Shown: positions 4,993-7,903 of the stretch, piece after piece | How the letters are laid out: every line of letters starts with the position of its first letter | How positions within the stretch are numbered: position 1 is the first letter of the stretch | NCBI GenBank assembly: GCA_902805985.1 | Contig: CADCUW010000076.1 | Span: forward strand, 1-7,903 | Reading direction: 5' to 3' | Source of the DNA: an uncultured Rubrobacteraceae bacterium | Lineage (GTDB): Bacteria > Actinomycetota > Rubrobacteria > Rubrobacterales > Rubrobacteraceae | Length of the DNA stretch: 7,903 nucleotides | Position numbers and translations under genes: made by a program | Notes under the pieces: generated by a model | The model's database searches: none | Told to the model about the DNA's origin: nothing | Seen by the model: only the letters and a program-made list of their open reading frames with translations

Positions 4993-5741
4993 GACTCTTC
5001 CCGGACGAGGTCGGCGGTCTGTTGGGCGGCTGTGGCGTAGTCGCGGATGAGTTGCCTGAGGCGCGAGATCTCACGCGAGGCCCGCTGGAGCAGGAAGCCG
5101 GTGACGCGGCCTTCGAGGGCTGTGGTGGTGGCGAAGGCCCCGTCGTAGTAGGAGTGGAGCTCTTCGAGGGTCATGGGCTTCCGGGACGGGCGGACGCTGC
5201 CGTTGCGGGCCTCCACCGCGGTCGTCCGGAGCTCGGGGCCGCCGGTGCGGCGCTCTATGCGGGTTCCGGGGACGCCGCGTTCGTCGAGGGCTTTCAGGGC
5301 GGCGAAGACCTCCCCGTCCGTCGGGCGGTCGGCGAAATCCGAGCCCGCGTGCAGGTAGGTGACCTCGCCGGAGCGGTTGACGATCACGACGGCCGGCACC
5401 GCCACGTTATCCTTCTCGTTCCAGAGACCGTAGGCGCGGGCCACCTCTCCCTTCGCGTCGCTTAGGAGTGGGAAGGGAAGCCTCAGCTTCCCGACCATCC
5501 TGGCGTTGTTGACCGGGGGGTCCACGCTTATGGCGGCGGGCTGCGTGCCGCGCCGCTCGAACTCGTTGTACTTCCGGGCGTAGGCGGCAAGCTGGCCGTT
5601 GCAGTAGGGGCACCAGTCGCCCCGGTAGAAGACGAGGACCACCGGGCTCACCTCCAACTGCCCCGAGAGGCTCCAGGGGTGATCCTGCTGGTCCGGCAGT
5701 TCGAATGACGGGGCCACGCTCCCCACGCTCACATCAGCCAT
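4989..5741 (-). CDS. Peroxiredoxin-like protein (AhpC/TSA, redoxin domain) with C-terminal helical extension
   Basis: 250-residue cytosolic thiol peroxidase-like protein, expected to reduce hydrogen peroxide or organic hydroperoxides. The thioredoxin-fold domain spans about 1-160: SFELPDQQDHPWSLS (12-26), then VVLVFYRGDWCPYCNGQL (34-51) with C44 and C47, LLSDAKGEVARAYGL (92-106) and VPAVVIVNRSGEV (115-127). The CPYC spacing fits the PRX-like-2 group more than classical 2-Cys AhpC. The tail from about 165 to 250 goes beyond the usual family length. It has a basic linker and a region predicted helical by eye (TLEELHSYYDGAF... SREISRLRQLIRDYATAAQQ). The ATG at 5739-5741 is preceded by GGGAGGAG (5748-5755) with a 6-base spacer. 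It lies 70 bases after the kinase gene and overlaps the DUF4174 gene by 4 bases, so the latter is probably translationally coupled to it. The tail may mediate oligomerisation or partner binding (inference). Confidence 0.93.
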   Translation of the reverse strand: MADVSVGSVAPSFELPDQQDHPWSLSGQLEVSPVVLVFYRGDWCPYCNGQLAAYARKYNEFERRGTQPAAISVDPPVNNARMVGKLRLPFPLLSDAKGEVARAYGLWNEKDNVAVPAVVIVNRSGEVTYLHAGSDFADRPTDGEVFAALKALDERGVPGTRIERRTGGPELRTTAVEARNGSVRPSRKPMTLEELHSYYDGAFATTTALEGRVTGFLLQRASREISRLRQLIRDYATAAQQTADLVREES

Positions 5742-5811
5742 CCGGCGCTCCTCCCTCTCTTCTACTGGCGTCCGACTCTAGCACCTCGCGGCGCCCCGGG
5801 CCCGCCGACCC

Positions 5812-7143
5812 CTAGCCGCCGTCGTACTGGTCCTCGCCGGGGGAGGGATCTTCCGGCGGCGTAGAGGCCGGAGGGGACACGGACGGGGGGGATGCGGCCG
5901 GTGGCGACGCGGCCGGAGGCACGGAGGCGGGTGGTTCCGCGGGGGGAGGCTCGACGGTGCCGGCGTCCCCGCCCGCGTCGACCGGGCCCCCAAGGTCCGC
6001 GGTGGGGGCGGCGAGGCGCTCTCCAGCCACGCCCTGCACCCGTCCCAGCGGCGTCCCGTCCTGCGGTCCCTGGGAGAGGCCGAGGGTCACGGCCACCAGC
6101 AGCGCCAGCGCGATGACGGCGCAGAGGATCACCACCGCCCGCCGGCGTCGGACCCTGCGACTGGTGAACCGGCCGCGCTTCCCGCCGGCCGTCGTAGCTC
6201 CGTTCGTGGCCGCGGCTTTCGTCCCCGTCGTAATGTCCGCCGGTGCGACCACGGCCTGTTTGCGGACGCCGAGTCTGGGCGTCCCGGTCCTCGGGGTGGG
6301 GGTCGGCGGGAGGGTGCCCTTGCGGACGACCTCTATGTCGTCGAGGAGCTCGGAGGCGCTCGCGGGGCGGTCGGCGGGGTCCTTGGCGAGCATCTTGACG
6401 ACCAGGGCGTCCACGGCCTCGGGGATGGTGGGGTCGAGGCGGCGGGGCGGGGTGAGGGGCTCCGTGACGTGCTTCATGCAGACGGCCACAGGGTTATCCG
6501 CCCGGTAGGGTACGACGCCCGTGAGCATTTCGTAGAGGACGATGCCCAGTGAGTAGAGGTCGCTGCGGGGGGTGGCCGGTTCTCCCAGCGCCTGCTCCGG
6601 GGAGAGGTAGCCCGCCGTCCCGAAGACCGCGTTCGTCGCGGAGATCGTGGCCGCCGAGGCGGCCCTGGCGATGCCGAAGTCCGTCACCTTCAGGTGGCCC
6701 ATGTCGGTGACGAGGATGTTCTGGGGCTTGATGTCGCGGTGAACCATGCCGCGGTCGTGCGCCGCCCACAGCGCCTCGGCTACCTGCGCCGTGACGGCGA
6801 GCGCCCGCTGGGGCTCCATCGGGCCCCTCTCATCCAGCCACTCCTTGAGGGTGCCGCCCGCGACGTACTCCATCGCGATATAGCAGGTTCCATCCGGCGT
6901 CTCGCCCCTATCGAAGATCGAGACGATGTTCGGGTGGGAGAGGCTCGCGGCACTCCTGGCCTCGCGCCCGAACCGCTCGTAGAACTCCTCGTCGCTCCTG
7001 TACTGGCTCCTCAAGACCTTGAGCGCCACGTCCCTCTCAAGCACCCCGTCGTGGGCCAGAAAGACCTCCGCCATGCCGCCGCTCCCGAGGGGGCGCTCGA
7101 TGGTGTAACGGCCGTCTATCGTGGTCTGGTTCACGATACGCAT
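5812..7143 (-). CDS. Membrane-anchored eukaryotic-type Ser/Thr protein kinase (PknB-like, no PASTA domains)
   Basis: 443-residue Hanks-type kinase that would phosphorylate Ser/Thr on cytosolic substrates. The kinase domain occupies about 13-270: Gly loop LGSGGMAEV (19-27), ATP-anchoring K42, helix C E61, catalytic loop HRDIKPQN (135-142, D137), DFG (155-157), activation loop with candidate phosphosites T166, S168 and T170, and GTAGYLSPEQ (175-184). A Thr/Pro and Ala/Thr-rich juxtamembrane linker follows (271-327), then a strongly basic SRRVRRRR cluster and one transmembrane helix (about 336-356). The external tail (357-443) is Pro/Ser/Ala-rich with repeated xxSPP units and an acidic end. It carries no PASTA repeats. 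The ATG at 7143 is used because GGAAGGG lies just upstream. The longer open frame to 7653 reads the carboxypeptidase gene in the wrong frame. It sits 58 bases behind the D-Ala-D-Ala carboxypeptidase gene, suggesting a role in cell-wall control (inference). Confidence 0.95.
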   Translation of the reverse strand: MRIVNQTTIDGRYTIERPLGSGGMAEVFLAHDGVLERDVALKVLRSQYRSDEEFYERFGREARSAASLSHPNIVSIFDRGETPDGTCYIAMEYVAGGTLKEWLDERGPMEPQRALAVTAQVAEALWAAHDRGMVHRDIKPQNILVTDMGHLKVTDFGIARAASAATISATNAVFGTAGYLSPEQALGEPATPRSDLYSLGIVLYEMLTGVVPYRADNPVAVCMKHVTEPLTPPRRLDPTIPEAVDALVVKMLAKDPADRPASASELLDDIEVVRKGTLPPTPTPRTGTPRLGVRKQAVVAPADITTGTKAAATNGATTAGGKRGRFTSRRVRRRRAVVILCAVIALALLVAVTLGLSQGPQDGTPLGRVQGVAGERLAAPTADLGGPVDAGGDAGTVEPPPAEPPASVPPAASPPAASPPSVSPPASTPPEDPSPGEDQYDGG

Positions 7144-7201
7144 TCTACCCTTCCGCGCCGCCGCTGGGGGTGGCTTTTCGGGGTCTGTCTGGTACCTAAG
7201 C

Positions 7202-7903
7202 TCAGCCCTCTGCCGTCTCCGAGATCCAGTTCGAGACGCCCCCCACGGCGCCGGAGGTCCAGTATCGGATCCTCTGCCACACGCCCGCCTCTTCGTAGCC
7301 TTTCGCCGCGACGAGCGGCGAGGTACCGGCGCTCCGGCCGTCCACGAACACTTCGACCGTCCCGAGCTCGCGCCCGGCCTCGGCCGAGGGAGGCGCCTCG
7401 TTCTGCGTCTCCACGCGCCGCTCGACCTCGAGCCCGGGTCCCCCGAGGCCCGAGATCTCCTTCTCGGCGACGAGCTGGACGGACTCTTCACGGCGGTAGG
7501 GGAGCTGGAGCTTCTTGAAGGGGTCGTCCTTCGCGACAAAAGACTTCTCGCCGAAGTCCCCGAAGCCGTACTCGAGCGCCGTCTCAGAGGCCTCGAAGCG
7601 GTAGAGGTCCTCGGCGGCGCCGAGGACGACGGCGACGTAGGACTCATCGCCATTCTGGGCGGAGGAGATCAGGGACGGACCGGCCTCGGGGGAGGTGCCG
7701 GTCTTGACGCCGTCGGCCGCCTCGTAACCGTAGCCGGAGTTCGGGGCGATCAGGAGGTTTGTGGTATCGAGCGGTATCTCCCGATCCTGGGTGGTGATGG
7801 TGATGCTGGTCTTGCCGACGATCTCGCGGAACTCCGGGTACTCCATCGCCTCGCGCGTGATCCTGGCGAGGTCCCCGGCGCTCGAGTAGTGCCCGCTGTC
7901 GTC
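7202..7903 (-). CDS. D-alanyl-D-alanine carboxypeptidase (peptidase S11, PBP5/DacF-like), N-terminal part beyond window
   Basis: Only the last 233 residues are inside the window; the reading frame continues past the right edge. These enzymes remove the terminal D-Ala from peptidoglycan pentapeptides outside the membrane and are penicillin-binding. Visible landmarks are GHYSSAGDLARITREAM (residues 4-20), TNLL (48-51) and the KTG active-site triad in DGVKTGTSPEAG (64-75). The SxxK and SxN motifs must lie upstream of the window. Residues about 118-205 match a PBP5-type C-terminal beta domain (GRELGTVEVFVDGRSAGTSPLVAA). The last 25 residues (VWQRIRYWTSGAVGGVSNW) look like the amphipathic membrane anchor usual in the family. 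The kinase gene follows 58 bases downstream on the same strand, consistent with an operon. Confidence 0.94.
   Translation of the reverse strand, partial: DDSGHYSSAGDLARITREAMEYPEFREIVGKTSITITTQDREIPLDTTNLLIAPNSGYGYEAADGVKTGTSPEAGPSLISSAQNGDESYVAVVLGAAEDLYRFEASETALEYGFGDFGEKSFVAKDDPFKKLQLPYRREESVQLVAEKEISGLGGPGLEVERRVETQNEAPPSAEAGRELGTVEVFVDGRSAGTSPLVAAKGYEEAGVWQRIRYWTSGAVGGVSNWISETAEG

Noticed and set aside
5789..5807. Short GC stem (CGGCG/CGCCG) just after the kinase stop as a terminator
   Set aside because: Only 5-bp arms with a 9-base loop and no T tract; expected by chance in this composition.
5812..7653. 613-codon version of the kinase gene
   Set aside because: The first ~170 codons translate the carboxypeptidase gene in the wrong frame. 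The kinase starts at 7143 with a Shine-Dalgarno sequence and the Gly loop follows at the normal distance.

Overview
This is a GC-rich window (third codon positions strongly G/C) from a free-living, actinobacterium-like chromosome. Gene content and codon style resemble Rubrobacter or a related deep-branching actinobacterium. That assignment comes from recalled family patterns and was not checked by a search. I see no tRNA, rRNA, insertion sequence, CRISPR array or phage gene. Most of the window is ordinary housekeeping and stress-response content.

Layout. Positions 1-710 (minus) hold most of a short-chain dehydrogenase of the general-stress-protein-39 type, cut by the window edge. Its leader carries a perfect GC-rich hairpin and a possible SigB/SigF-type promoter. 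Positions 873-1299 (plus) hold a small unrecognised protein whose N-terminal and main parts lie in different frames. Positions 1382-1894 (plus) encode a DUF1360 membrane protein. It converges, with 8 bases between the stops, on a minus-strand major-facilitator transporter (1903-3252) that closely resembles the niacin transporter NiaP. In front of that transporter is an AT-rich island with an operator-like inverted repeat. Positions 3381-4343 (minus) encode a CPBP-family intramembrane metalloprotease. Positions 4344-4644 contain no gene but carry two inverted repeats, one of them a near-perfect REP-like palindrome.

From 4645 to the right edge everything is on the minus strand. In transcription order the genes are a D-alanyl-D-alanine carboxypeptidase (5' end missing), a membrane-anchored Ser/Thr protein kinase, a peroxiredoxin with a C-terminal helical extension, and a DUF4174 (DUDES-type) protein. 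Spacings are 58, 70 and -4 bases, so a shared transcript is plausible. The carboxypeptidase and kinase suggest cell-wall remodelling and its phospho-control. The peroxiredoxin and DUF4174 protein form a translationally coupled pair; the second gene appears to start at a CTG that overlaps the first gene's stop (CTGA).

The points most worth checking are the frame break near 912-923, the CTG-coupled peroxiredoxin/DUF4174 pair, the niaP operator, the leader hairpin of the dehydrogenase and the palindromes at 4519-4590. I found no convincing new multi-gene system.
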